Source: DASTQL01 sp035462845 (GTDB taxonomy: Bacteria > Actinomycetota > Actinomycetes > Jiangellales > Jiangellaceae). Taken from it: DNA of 17,138 nt. The stretch covers positions 1 to 17,138 of the forward strand of contig DATHTV010000107.1 of NCBI GenBank assembly GCA_035462845.1, written 5' to 3'. Position numbers and translations under genes: made by a program. Under the pieces are notes generated by a model that was given only the letters and a program-made list of their open reading frames with translations, searched no databases and had not been told where the DNA came from. Positions 6,737 to 14,547 of this stretch are shown one piece after another. How positions within the stretch are numbered: position 1 is the stretch's first letter; the number at the start of each line of letters is the position of its first letter.

Positions 6737-8622
6737 CACGCCGGCCCACCCCGTCGTGCGCGCAGGCCGCTGGCCCGGACCACCTGTCGGGTGACCGCCG
6801 CCCGTACGGCCTCCTCGGTACCGATGACGCGTACGGCTTCGCGGGCGCGGGTGACCGCGGTGTAGAGCAGCTCGCGGGTGAGCAGCGGCGACTCGGGCGG
6901 CGGCAGCAGCACCGACACGCGCGCGAACTGGCTGCCCTGCGCCCGGTGGACCGTCATGGCGTGGACGGTGGCAGCGGCCCCGAGCCTGCTGGGGGCGACC
7001 TCCACCAGCTCGGTGCCACGGGCGAAGACGGCAACGGGACCCGGCCCGCCGCGGTCCACGACCACGCCGGTGTCGCCGTTGTACAGACCGAGCTCGTAGT
7101 CGTTGGCTGTCACGATCAGCGGTCGGCCGACGTACCACTCGCCGTCCAGGGCGTAGCCGTCCACGGCCGCCGCCAGCCACCGCTCGACCTCGATGGCCCA
7201 CCGCGCCACGCCGTACGGGCCGCGGCGGTGCGCACACAGCAGGCGGTGCTGCTCGAGGGCTCGCAGTGCCAGCTCGGCGTCCCCGTGCCGGGCGGCAGCG
7301 ACCATCTGGCGGCCCGGGGCGACGACGTCGGCGCGCAGCGACGCCAGGCCCGCAGGCGTCCGGGCCGCCACGGTGACGTCCTCGACGAGCCGGACCATCT
7401 CGTCGCCGCCGCGCAGCACCGCCACCGTGGCGTCAGCGTCGCCGCGCCGGATCGCCTCGGCCAGCTCGGCGACCGCCCCTCGGTAGCGGTGGACCGTACG
7501 CAGTCGCACGACGTCGTTGCACAGCTCCGCCTCCACCTCCTGGGACGGCTGGAGGTCCGTCGGGAGCAGCCGGCTCAGCAGCTCCAGGCGCCGGTCCGGG
7601 CCGGGCCGCGGCGGGCGGTGGACCAGGTCGCCGAGGACCGCCCCTGCCTCCACCGAGGCGAGCTGGTCCGGGTCGCCGACGAGCACCAGCCGGGCGTCCG
7701 GACGTACCGCCTCGAGCAGCCTGGACATCAGCGTCAGCGACACCATCGAGGTCTCGTCCACGACGACCACGTCGTACGGGAGGTGGTTTCCGTGGTCGTG
7801 CCGGAAGCGGCTGTGCGAGTCGGGTCGCCAGCCGAGCAACCGGTGGAGGGTCGAGGCGGCCGGAGGTGCCGGGACCTCCACACCGTGGCCGGCGAGCCAC
7901 GTGAGCTCGGCCCCGACCGCCTCCTGGAGGCGGGCCGCCGCCTTGCCCGTCGGTGCCGCGAGCGCGATGCGCGGTTCGGTCTCGAGCAGCGCGTGCATGA
8001 CCGCCACGAGCCTGGCCACGGTCGTGGTCTTGCCGGTGCCCGGGCCGCCGGCGACGACCGTGACCCAGCCGGTCGCCGCGGCCGCCACGGCGAGACGTTG
8101 GTGGTCAGGGGCGGAACCGGTGAAGAACCGGCCGAGCGCTGAGTCCAGCCGATCGAGGTCCACCGGAGGTGAGGGGCGAGCGGCCCGCGCCGCCAGCACA
8201 TCGGCGACCAGCCGCTCCTCCCGCCAGTACCGGTCGAGGTAGAGGAGGTCGCCGACCAGCCGGACGGGGCGGGCGGTGGAGTCGTTCTCACCCACGGCGA
8301 CCAGCGGGCTCGCCTCGACAGTCCTCCGCCAGGCCTCGGCGTCCGGCCAGGGCAGGGAGTCCAGGTCGACCGGCTCCTCGACGTCGCCGACCGACGCCCG
8401 CGCCGCGGACAGCTCGAGGCAGACCGACCCCTGTCGCACCGCGCGCACGGCCAGAGCAACGGCGAGGAGCACCGACTCGTCGGCCTCGTCGCCGAGCCGG
8501 CCGAGCGTGGCGGCGACGTGGACGTCCGCGGCGGTGATCACACCGGCGGCGTTGTACGTCGCGAGCAGGCCGGAGGCCCGGGTCGCGAGCCGCGCGTCGT
8601 ACGGGTCCAGGACAGCCGTCAC
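6736..8622 (-). CDS. recD: Exodeoxyribonuclease V alpha subunit RecD
   Basis: A 628-residue superfamily 1B helicase, the 5'-3' motor of RecBCD. Motifs in order: Walker A VVAGGPGTGKTTT with Lys198, motif Ia LAAPTGKAAARLQEA (222-236), Walker B VVVVDETSMVS with Asp289/Glu290, GDPDQLASVEAGAVLGDL (316-333), VVRLRTVHRYRG (motif IV), motif V VHAMTVHRAQGSQF (from 553) and motif VI LLYTAVTRAREAV (from 585). The N-terminal 160 residues are the RecD-specific domain with short acidic stretches. The start is GTG at 8622, two codons of spacing after the Uma2 stop begins (TGA at 8628-8626, three bases between), so translation is probably coupled. There is no Shine-Dalgarno of its own. recB lies upstream in the same direction, separated by uma2 and a heliorhodopsin fragment. 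Confidence 0.93.
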   Translation of the reverse strand: MTAVLDPYDARLATRASGLLATYNAAGVITAADVHVAATLGRLGDEADESVLLAVALAVRAVRQGSVCLELSAARASVGDVEEPVDLDSLPWPDAEAWRRTVEASPLVAVGENDSTARPVRLVGDLLYLDRYWREERLVADVLAARAARPSPPVDLDRLDSALGRFFTGSAPDHQRLAVAAAATGWVTVVAGGPGTGKTTTVARLVAVMHALLETEPRIALAAPTGKAAARLQEAVGAELTWLAGHGVEVPAPPAASTLHRLLGWRPDSHSRFRHDHGNHLPYDVVVVDETSMVSLTLMSRLLEAVRPDARLVLVGDPDQLASVEAGAVLGDLVHRPPRPGPDRRLELLSRLLPTDLQPSQEVEAELCNDVVRLRTVHRYRGAVAELAEAIRRGDADATVAVLRGGDEMVRLVEDVTVAARTPAGLASLRADVVAPGRQMVAAARHGDAELALRALEQHRLLCAHRRGPYGVARWAIEVERWLAAAVDGYALDGEWYVGRPLIVTANDYELGLYNGDTGVVVDRGGPGPVAVFARGTELVEVAPSRLGAAATVHAMTVHRAQGSQFARVSVLLPPPESPLLTRELLYTAVTRAREAVRVIGTEEAVRAAVTRQVVRASGLRARRGGPA

Positions 8623-8625
8623 CGG

Positions 8626-9174
8626 TCAGCGCACCAGATCGGCGGGGACGATCCGTAGGGGGAACGGCTCAGTGAGCTCCAGGGCCTGCGAACCCTCGGC
8701 GTGGCCGACCTCGACGTAGGCCGTCGCCGCGAGCTGCCAGGCGAGGATGCTCGGCTCGTCCGGGTCGACGACCCAGTACGACGCGCAGCCCGCGGCGCGG
8801 TAACGATCGTGCTTGAGGACCACATCCACGCGGCGGGTGCTGGGCGAGAGCACCTCGACCGCGAGGGTGGGCGCGACCGGAAGGTCCCGGCGGGTGAAGG
8901 CAGCCCGCGGCGCGACGAGGATGTCCGGCTGCAGCACCGTGGAGTCATCTAGGACCACGTCGAGCGGGGCGACCATGACGTCGAGCTGGCGCGGCGCCTC
9001 GGCCAGCAGGGCAGCGCCGAGACGGAGCACGGCGCGCTGGTGGGCGGGGCTCGGTGCCGGGGTCACGATCAGAGCACCGTCGAGGAGCTCGTAGCGGTGG
9101 CCGTCATCGGGCAACGACGCCAGGTCGTCGCGAGTCAACGCCCGGCCGTACGGCAGCGTGGTCACAGCCTTCAT
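8626..9174 (-). CDS. Uma2-family (DUF820) PD-(D/E)XK endonuclease
   Basis: A 182-residue protein of the Uma2 family, a restriction-endonuclease-like fold abundant in actinobacteria and cyanobacteria. The pattern is clear: DLASLPDDGHRYELLDGALIV with Glu29, QPDILVAPRAAF with Asp84, LAVEVLSPSTRRVD with Glu107, KHDRYRAAGCASYWVVDPDE with Lys121. These form the expected PD...ExL...K nuclease set, so it is likely active. Biological targets of the family are not well defined. ATG at 9174 is preceded by GAGGGGG (9185-9179), four bases away. It sits inside the recB-recD unit and ends three bases before recD, so it is probably co-translated. It may be a cargo gene or an accessory nuclease; the sequence does not say which. 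Confidence 0.88.
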   Translation of the reverse strand: MKAVTTLPYGRALTRDDLASLPDDGHRYELLDGALIVTPAPSPAHQRAVLRLGAALLAEAPRQLDVMVAPLDVVLDDSTVLQPDILVAPRAAFTRRDLPVAPTLAVEVLSPSTRRVDVVLKHDRYRAAGCASYWVVDPDEPSILAWQLAATAYVEVGHAEGSQALELTEPFPLRIVPADLVR

Positions 9175-9178
9175 CGTG

Positions 9179-9185
9179 CCCCCTC
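9179..9185 (-). promoter_or_regulatory. Shine-Dalgarno of the Uma2 gene
   Basis: GAGGGGG (minus strand), four bases upstream of the ATG at 9174. It supports internal translation start within the long recB-recD transcript. Confidence 0.6.
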
Positions 9186-9231
9186 GTCGTCATGGGTCCA
9201 ACCAGCACCAGTGCCGATGGCCCGACGCACG

Positions 9232-9240
9232 TTGTCCACA
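9232..9240 (+). promoter_or_regulatory. DnaA-box-like nonamer
   Basis: TTGTCCACA equals the form of DnaA box preferred in actinobacteria. It is single and lies in the short gap between the heliorhodopsin remnant and the Uma2 gene, so it is not an origin. It may be chance. Confidence 0.25.
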
Positions 9241-9256
9241 GCCGGCACGTGACCGA

Positions 9257-9496
9257 TCAGCCCGCGAGGGTTCCGCCGAACACCTGCCATGCGAGCGCGG
9301 ACTTCACCACCAGGCTGAGCGTGATGTAGGCGCGCTCGCCGACCAGGTAGTCGCTCCAGCGCCCGACCTGCTTGTACTGGAGCCACTGGTTGACTGCGAA
9401 GACGTTGAAGAAGACGAACAGCGACACGATGATCGCGTACACGAAGACCGGTGGCTCCGCCCCGCTGGTCGAGCCAGGCGCGACGACGTAGACCAG
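9257..9496 (-). pseudogene. Truncated heliorhodopsin, end of helix 5 to helix 7
   Basis: The frame, open from a TGA at 9499-9497 to the stop at 9257, encodes 79 residues: LVYVVAPGSTSGAEPPVFVY, AIIVSLFVFFNVFAVNQWLQ, YKQVGRWSDYLVGERAYITL, SLVVKSALAWQVFGGTLAG. I recognise this as the C-terminal third of a heliorhodopsin: the loop before helix 6, helix 6, the YKQVGRW..YL.GERAY connector and helix 7 with the SxxxK retinal-lysine motif (Lys65 here) and LAWQVF. The remaining roughly 170 N-terminal residues are missing, because recB ends only 30 bases upstream; this is a deletion, not a frameshift. ATG at 9500, behind GGGAGG, is out of frame. GTG at 9442 could start a 61-residue piece, but there is no Shine-Dalgarno. 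Without five helices no photoreceptor can form. Confidence 0.72.
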
Positions 9497-9528
9497 TCAT
9501 GGAGCCTCCCCTCGTCTCCCGGCCAACG

Positions 9529-12500
9529 TCAGGCGTCGAGCAGTTCCGACACGGCCTCGACGAGGGCCACGGGCGGCTGCCACGAGAACACCCCGCACGG
9601 CACCCCGTCGACGACCGGCGTCTCCGGGCCGCACATGCCGCGGACGAACAGGTACAGCACCCCCCCGAGGTGGCGGCCCGGGTCGTACGAGGGCTGGCGC
9701 CACCGCAGGAACCGGTGCAGTGCAACGGCGTACAGCAACGCCTGGAGGGGGTAGTGCGCGCGGATCATCTCCTGCGCCAACGCGGCCGGCCGGTAGTCCC
9801 AGGCGGTGAGCGGGTCGGCGCCGGCCGGACCGAAGCCGCCGAGCCAGTTGGTCTTGTAGTCGACGACCACGTAGCGCGGCTCCCCGCCGGCACCGCGCAG
9901 CCTCAGCACCGCGTCGATGCTCCCGGTCAGGTAACCGCGCAGCCGCTGGCCGCGCAGGAGCGGCACGTCGAGCGCGTCAGCGTACGAGGCCAACGGGTCC
10001 GTCGTCGGCAGGTGCCGGCGCAGCGAGTCGGCCACCTCGGCGAGGGTGGCGTCGTCCGTACGAGGCGAGTCGCCGCCGGCCAGCGGCAGCTCGAAGTCCA
10101 GCTCCGCAAGCCGGTCAGCCGGGGTCACGTCGGCCAGGGTCACCCCGGCGCTTCGAGGTGCGGTGGCGGTGAGCGGACCGAGCGGCGTGACCAGGACCGG
10201 CAGGAGGGCGGCGGCCAACGCCTCCGGCTCGACGGTCGTTCCGAGGCGTGCGCCCACGGCGTCCCGGCAGCGCAGCCGCAGCTCCGCCGCGAGGTCGGCG
10301 GCGCGCGTGTCCACGGTCTCCAGCACGCCGTGGACGAGGGTGCCGAAGGCCGCACCCGACGGCAGCTCCGCCATCGGCGACGGCACCGACCGCAGGGCCT
10401 CGTCGAGCAGGTCGCCCGGTGCCTCCGGGGGCGCCATGAGCTCCGGTTCGTCCTGTCTCTCCTCGACCTCCGGCTCGCTGGCGACGCCGACCGGCGTGGT
10501 GTGGCCTTCGTGGACCGCTCGGGTGAGCCCCGTGTACGAGGTGCGCCGCCAGCTCGCGTCGAGGCGCCGGTCGAACGACGCCGCGGCAAGCCCGGTGGGC
10601 TCCGCCGGCCGGGGGTGCCACCGCGCCGGCCGGTCCTCGCCGACCTGCTCCACGGCGAGCGTGCCTCCCGACTCGGCGGCCAGGGCCTCCAGACGCTCAC
10701 GTACCGCGGCATCGCGGGGTAGCGACACCCGGGCCGGCGGCTGTTCGCCGCGTGCGACGTCGCCGAACAGCAGCCGGGTCAGCGGCGCGTGCTCGCTCGT
10801 CGTCGCCGGCGCCCACCAGGCGACGACCTGGCAGCGGGCCCGGGTCATCCCCACGTACAGCAGGCGCAGGTCCTCGCCGAGCTCCTCGGACACGTGCTCG
10901 AGCCGCCGGTCCTCGTAGCCCGGCCCCTCCTTGCCGCCCACGTCGAGCAGCCGTACACCGCCGGGGTCGTGCAGCCGCAACGGATCGGGGCTGTCGCCTA
11001 CGTGGCGGTCCCAGCCGAAGGGCACGTACACGACGGGGAACTGGAGGCCCTTGCTGCCGTGCACGGTCACCACCTGGGCGGCGTCGGCGTCGGACTCGAG
11101 TCGGCGGGTCCGTTCGTCGGCGGTGTCGGCCGCGGCCTCGCTGATGCGCCGCTGCAGCCACGCGACGACGGCAGCCTGCCCGAGCCGGCCCGACACCGCC
11201 GCGGCGTGCAGGGACTGGCCGATGTGCCGGATGTCCGTGAGCTGGCGTTCACCGTCCACGTCCGCGAGCAGCCGCTCGACCAGGCCGGTGGCGGAGGTCA
11301 TGACCTCCTGCAGTGCGGCGACCCCGCGGTCGGCCAGGACGTCGCGCCAGCCTCGCAGCAGGCGACCCAGCTCGTCCGTGCCTGCGCTGTCGTCGGCGGC
11401 CAGCCGCTGCGGGGACCACCCGACGAAGGAGGTGAGCGCGGCGGCTCGGGCGAGGCCTGCCCGGTGCGGCTGCTCCAGTGCCCGGAGCAGCGTCAACCAC
11501 TCGCGGGCGGCCGGTGCGAGGAACACGCTCCGGCCGCCGGTCAGCACTGCCGGGACGCCGGCAGAGTGCAGCGCGTCACGCACCATGGCGGCCTGGTCGT
11601 TGGTACGGACCAGCACTGCCACGTCACTGGGGGAGAGCGGGCGGGCCTGATGGTCGAGCGCGAGCCGCGCCGGTCCCTCCAGCAGGCTCACGACGTCGCG
11701 GGCGACGTCCTCGGCGACGATCGGCCGGGCCTCCTTCACCGTGATCCTCGCCCGCTCCGGGGCATCGACGAGAGCCCGCCCGAGCACCCGGAGCCGCAGC
11801 GGTGGTCCGGCTCCATGCAGCCGCCGGACGTCGTGGTGGGCGTGCACCGCTCGTACGGGGATGCGCCGGTCTCCCAGCGCGGCGCCGCGGAACACCGCGC
11901 CGAGCGCGATGAGCAGCGGGGCGTCGCTGCGCCAGTTGCGGGCGAGGGTGCGGCGCGTGGTGGCCGCCTCGGTGGCCTGCAGGTAGGTCACCAGGTCGGC
12001 CCCCCGGAAGGCGTAGATCGCCTGCTTGGGATCGCCGATGAGGACGAGCGTCGTCGCGCCGTGGAAGGCGGTGCGCAGGATCCGCCACTGCAGCGGGTCG
12101 GTGTCCTGGAACTCGTCGACGAGCACGACCCGGTAGCGGGACCTCACGCGCTCCGCCGCGGCCGCACCACGGACGGGGTCCTGCAGCGCGTCGTCGAGCC
12201 GCGACAGCAGGTCGTCGTAGTCGAGTACCCGGCGAAGGCGCTTGCGCACCGCCACCTCGTCGCGGGCCGTCGTCGCCATCCCGTACCGCAGCTGGGCGAC
12301 GGTGCCCGCGTCCGCGTGGGAGGGGACGAGGGTGGCCTGGGCGTCGCTCACGGCTGCGCGGGCCACCCGCAGCGCGGTGGCGTGGTCGATCCGTGGTGGG
12401 TCGGGATCGGCGGCGAACTTGCGCAGGTAGAGGTCTCCGACCACCTCCGTGACGAGGTCGTCGACGTCCTCGACGAACGTCGCGTCGGGGTCGAGGTCGC

Positions 12501-12978
12501 CGGCCATCCCCAGCCCGGCGAGCATCTGCTGGCAGAAGCCATGCGTCGTCGCGATCGTCGCGGCGTCGAAGCCGGCCAGCGCCCGGGTCAGCCGGTCCCG
12601 GCGCGCGGCGACCTCGTCGTCGGGGGCGTCCGCGAGCAGCTGCAGCAGCGTGTCGTCCGCGGCGGCGCGTGCCCGTACGGGGTCGACGAGGCCGCGTTCG
12701 GCGGTGACCAGCCGCTCGCGTACTCGCTCCCTCAGCTCCTGCGTGGCCGCCCGGCTGAACGTGACGAGCATCAGCTGCGGTAGCTCGGCCACGCCCTCCG
12801 CGACGTAGCGGGCGGCGAGGGCGGCGATGGTGTAGGTCTTGCCCGTGCCGGCGCTGGCCTCGAGGACCGTCGTGCCGGTGGGCAGCGGGCCGGACACGTC
12901 GAAGGGCGCATCGCCCCCCGCCTCCTCCGGCTCTCGCAGCGGCTCCACCCCGGGGACCCTAGTCACTGGCCGGGACAC
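9529..12978 (-). CDS. recB: Exodeoxyribonuclease V beta subunit RecB
   Basis: A 1149-residue helicase-nuclease, the usual length for RecB. The UvrD-type helicase has Walker A LEASAGTGKTYTIAALA (Lys47), LVTFSRAATQELRERV (71-86), TTHGFCQQML (144-153), Walker B VVLVDEFQDTDPLQW (Asp288/Glu289), LIGDPKQAIYAFRGAD (313-328), VVTVHGSKGLQFPVVY (636-651) and LLYVGMTRAR (706-715). The C-terminal RecB nuclease domain keeps His883 (GTLVHGVLE), Asp1022 (GSIDAVLR), Asp1040 and Lys1042 (VVVDYKTNW) and YPLQALLYAVALHRFLR, so nuclease activity is expected. In RecBCD it resects double-strand breaks. The start is GTG at 12978; no clear Shine-Dalgarno, and GTG at 12966 is an alternative. It is the first gene of the unit, divergent from the DUF2252 gene 49 bases away, with no recC before it. 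Confidence 0.95.
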   Translation of the reverse strand: MSRPVTRVPGVEPLREPEEAGGDAPFDVSGPLPTGTTVLEASAGTGKTYTIAALAARYVAEGVAELPQLMLVTFSRAATQELRERVRERLVTAERGLVDPVRARAAADDTLLQLLADAPDDEVAARRDRLTRALAGFDAATIATTHGFCQQMLAGLGMAGDLDPDATFVEDVDDLVTEVVGDLYLRKFAADPDPPRIDHATALRVARAAVSDAQATLVPSHADAGTVAQLRYGMATTARDEVAVRKRLRRVLDYDDLLSRLDDALQDPVRGAAAAERVRSRYRVVLVDEFQDTDPLQWRILRTAFHGATTLVLIGDPKQAIYAFRGADLVTYLQATEAATTRRTLARNWRSDAPLLIALGAVFRGAALGDRRIPVRAVHAHHDVRRLHGAGPPLRLRVLGRALVDAPERARITVKEARPIVAEDVARDVVSLLEGPARLALDHQARPLSPSDVAVLVRTNDQAAMVRDALHSAGVPAVLTGGRSVFLAPAAREWLTLLRALEQPHRAGLARAAALTSFVGWSPQRLAADDSAGTDELGRLLRGWRDVLADRGVAALQEVMTSATGLVERLLADVDGERQLTDIRHIGQSLHAAAVSGRLGQAAVVAWLQRRISEAAADTADERTRRLESDADAAQVVTVHGSKGLQFPVVYVPFGWDRHVGDSPDPLRLHDPGGVRLLDVGGKEGPGYEDRRLEHVSEELGEDLRLLYVGMTRARCQVVAWWAPATTSEHAPLTRLLFGDVARGEQPPARVSLPRDAAVRERLEALAAESGGTLAVEQVGEDRPARWHPRPAEPTGLAAASFDRRLDASWRRTSYTGLTRAVHEGHTTPVGVASEPEVEERQDEPELMAPPEAPGDLLDEALRSVPSPMAELPSGAAFGTLVHGVLETVDTRAADLAAELRLRCRDAVGARLGTTVEPEALAAALLPVLVTPLGPLTATAPRSAGVTLADVTPADRLAELDFELPLAGGDSPRTDDATLAEVADSLRRHLPTTDPLASYADALDVPLLRGQRLRGYLTGSIDAVLRLRGAGGEPRYVVVDYKTNWLGGFGPAGADPLTAWDYRPAALAQEMIRAHYPLQALLYAVALHRFLRWRQPSYDPGRHLGGVLYLFVRGMCGPETPVVDGVPCGVFSWQPPVALVEAVSELLDA

Positions 12979-12988
12979 ATCCGCGGAC

Positions 12989-12994
12989 TACTGT
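12989..12994 (+). promoter_or_regulatory. Candidate -10 box of the DUF2252 gene
   Basis: TACTGT fits TANNNT and would give a leader of about 25-30 bases before the ATG at 13028. The -35 is not recognisable. It lies in the 49-base divergent gap shared with recB. Confidence 0.28.
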
Positions 12995-13014
12995 CGCCCG
13001 GGGGACCGGCGAGC

Positions 13015-13021
13015 AGAGGGG
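13015..13021 (+). promoter_or_regulatory. Shine-Dalgarno of the DUF2252 gene
   Basis: AGAGGGG, six bases before the ATG at 13028. It decides this start over longer in-frame openings that would run back into recB. Confidence 0.7.
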
Positions 13022-13027
13022 CAGCTC

Positions 13028-14527
13028 ATGACCGACACGGACGAGATCGCGGCTGGCGCCTCGCGCGCCCCCGGTGGTCCTGGAGTCGTACAGCAGACGG
13101 GGCCCGAGCGACGTGCCCGGAAGCCCCGGCAGGTCGCACACCTGACGCCGGAGGAGCGGGCCGCGCGGGGAAAGGCCGCTCGCGCGGAGGTTCCCAGGTC
13201 CAGCCACGCGGTGTTCGATCCACCCGCCACCCGGCCCGACCCCGTCGAGCTGCTGCGGCAGCAGGCGGAGACGCGGGTCCCGGAGCTCGTGCCGATCCGG
13301 CACGGGCGGATGCTCGCGTCGCCCTTCGCCTTCTACCGAGGGGCCGCGCTGATGATGGCGTCGGACCTGGCCGGGACCCCGTCCACGGGGCTGAGAGTGC
13401 AGCTGTGCGGCGACGCCCATCTGGCGAACTTCGGGCTGTTCGCCTCCCCGGAGCGCCACCTCGTCTTCGACATCAACGACTTCGACGAGACGCTGCCCGG
13501 GCCGTGGGAGTGGGATGTCAAGAGGCTCGCCGCGAGCCTGGAGATCGCCGGTCGCAACAACGGCTTCACCGATGTGGAGCGCCGTGACATCGTCCTCGCC
13601 GTGGTCCGCTCGTACCGGACGGCGATGAGCGGCTTCGCCGGCATGGGCAACCTCGCGGTCTGGTACGCGCAGTACCCGATCGAGGAGCTCCGGTCGCGGC
13701 TCGACACGAGCACCCGCAAGGTGATCGAGAAGCGGGCCGGGAAGGTCGTCGCCAAGGCGCAGTCCCGCGACCACCTCCGCGCGTTCGCCAGGCTCGTCCA
13801 CATCGTCGACGGGGAGCCACGCTTCAACAGCCAGCCGCCCCTGCTGGTCCCGGTCGAGGAGCTCTTCGGCGGGGAGGTCGCGCCGGAGGTACTGCAGGCA
13901 GCGTTGGTCAGCGCGATCCGCACGTACCGCAGCACGCTCACGACCGAGTACCGCAAGCTCCTCGAGAGCTACCGCTTCGTCCAGCTCGCGCGCAAGGTCG
14001 TCGGCGTGGGCTCGGTGGGCACGCGCGCCTGGGTGGCACTGATGCTCGGCCGGGATGCGAGTGACCCGCTGCTCCTGCAGATCAAGGAGGCGCAGCCGTC
14101 GGTCCTCGAGGCCTTCGTCGGCAGGTCCGAGTACTCCAACGCCGGCCACCGGGTCGTCGCCGGGCAGCGGCTCATGCAGGCGGCGAGCGACCACCTGCTC
14201 GGCTGGCAGCGCCTCCAGGGAGTCGACGGCCGCACCCGCGACTTCTACGTCCGCCAGCTGCACGACTGGAAGGGGTCGTTCGAGGCAGAGCAGATGGTGC
14301 CGTTCGGCATGGGGCTGTACGCCGAGATCTGCGGCTGGACCCTCGCTCGGGCGCATGCCCGCTCCGGGGACCGGATCGCCATCGCCTCCTACCTCGGCAG
14401 CAAGGACACCTTCGACCGAGCCGTCGCGGCGTTCGCGAGCCTGTACGCGGACCAGAACGCGCGGGACCACGCGGCCCTGGCGACTGCCGTCACCGAGGGC
14501 CGCGTGCAGGCGCAGTCCGGCGTGTGA
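13028..14527 (+). CDS. DUF2252 kinase-like family protein
   Basis: A 499-residue DUF2252 protein. The family signature is complete: IRHGRMLASPFAFYRGAALM (90-109), LCGDAHLANFGLF (126-138), LVFDINDFDETLPGPWEWD (145-163) and VKRLAASLEIAGRNNG. The block GDAHLAN followed by INDFDE resembles the catalytic loop (HGDxxxxN) and metal-binding DFD of aminoglycoside-phosphotransferase-type kinases, with Asp129 and Asn134 as the likely catalytic pair. That suggests a small-molecule or protein kinase fold, but no substrate is established to my knowledge. The first 60 residues are basic and disordered (RRARKPRQ, then EERAARGKAARAE). No signal peptide or membrane segment is seen. It is divergent from recB and convergent with the small secreted protein, with 20 bases between stops. 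Confidence 0.9.
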   Translation: MTDTDEIAAGASRAPGGPGVVQQTGPERRARKPRQVAHLTPEERAARGKAARAEVPRSSHAVFDPPATRPDPVELLRQQAETRVPELVPIRHGRMLASPFAFYRGAALMMASDLAGTPSTGLRVQLCGDAHLANFGLFASPERHLVFDINDFDETLPGPWEWDVKRLAASLEIAGRNNGFTDVERRDIVLAVVRSYRTAMSGFAGMGNLAVWYAQYPIEELRSRLDTSTRKVIEKRAGKVVAKAQSRDHLRAFARLVHIVDGEPRFNSQPPLLVPVEELFGGEVAPEVLQAALVSAIRTYRSTLTTEYRKLLESYRFVQLARKVVGVGSVGTRAWVALMLGRDASDPLLLQIKEAQPSVLEAFVGRSEYSNAGHRVVAGQRLMQAASDHLLGWQRLQGVDGRTRDFYVRQLHDWKGSFEAEQMVPFGMGLYAEICGWTLARAHARSGDRIAIASYLGSKDTFDRAVAAFASLYADQNARDHAALATAVTEGRVQAQSGV

Positions 14528-14547
14528 GCCGTCTGCGTCGTCGGGTG

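Noticed and set aside
9171..9500. ORF starting at ATG 9500 behind GGGAGG and ending as ATGA on the Uma2 start
   Set aside because: The start and stop look attractive, but the translation is Arg-rich nonsense, while the other frame of the same bases encodes the heliorhodopsin C-terminus. Translation of this frame as a leader for Uma2 remains conceivable but is unsupported.
10789..12783. 664-codon plus-strand ORF antisense to recB
   Set aside because: No recognisable motif and skewed composition; the minus strand has every RecB motif across the same bases.
12959..14470. 503-codon minus-strand ORF antisense to the DUF2252 gene
   Set aside because: Leu/Val/Glu/Arg-rich shadow; the DUF2252 signature and a good Shine-Dalgarno are on the plus strand. 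Also tempting as a missing recC, but it has no helicase or RecC features.
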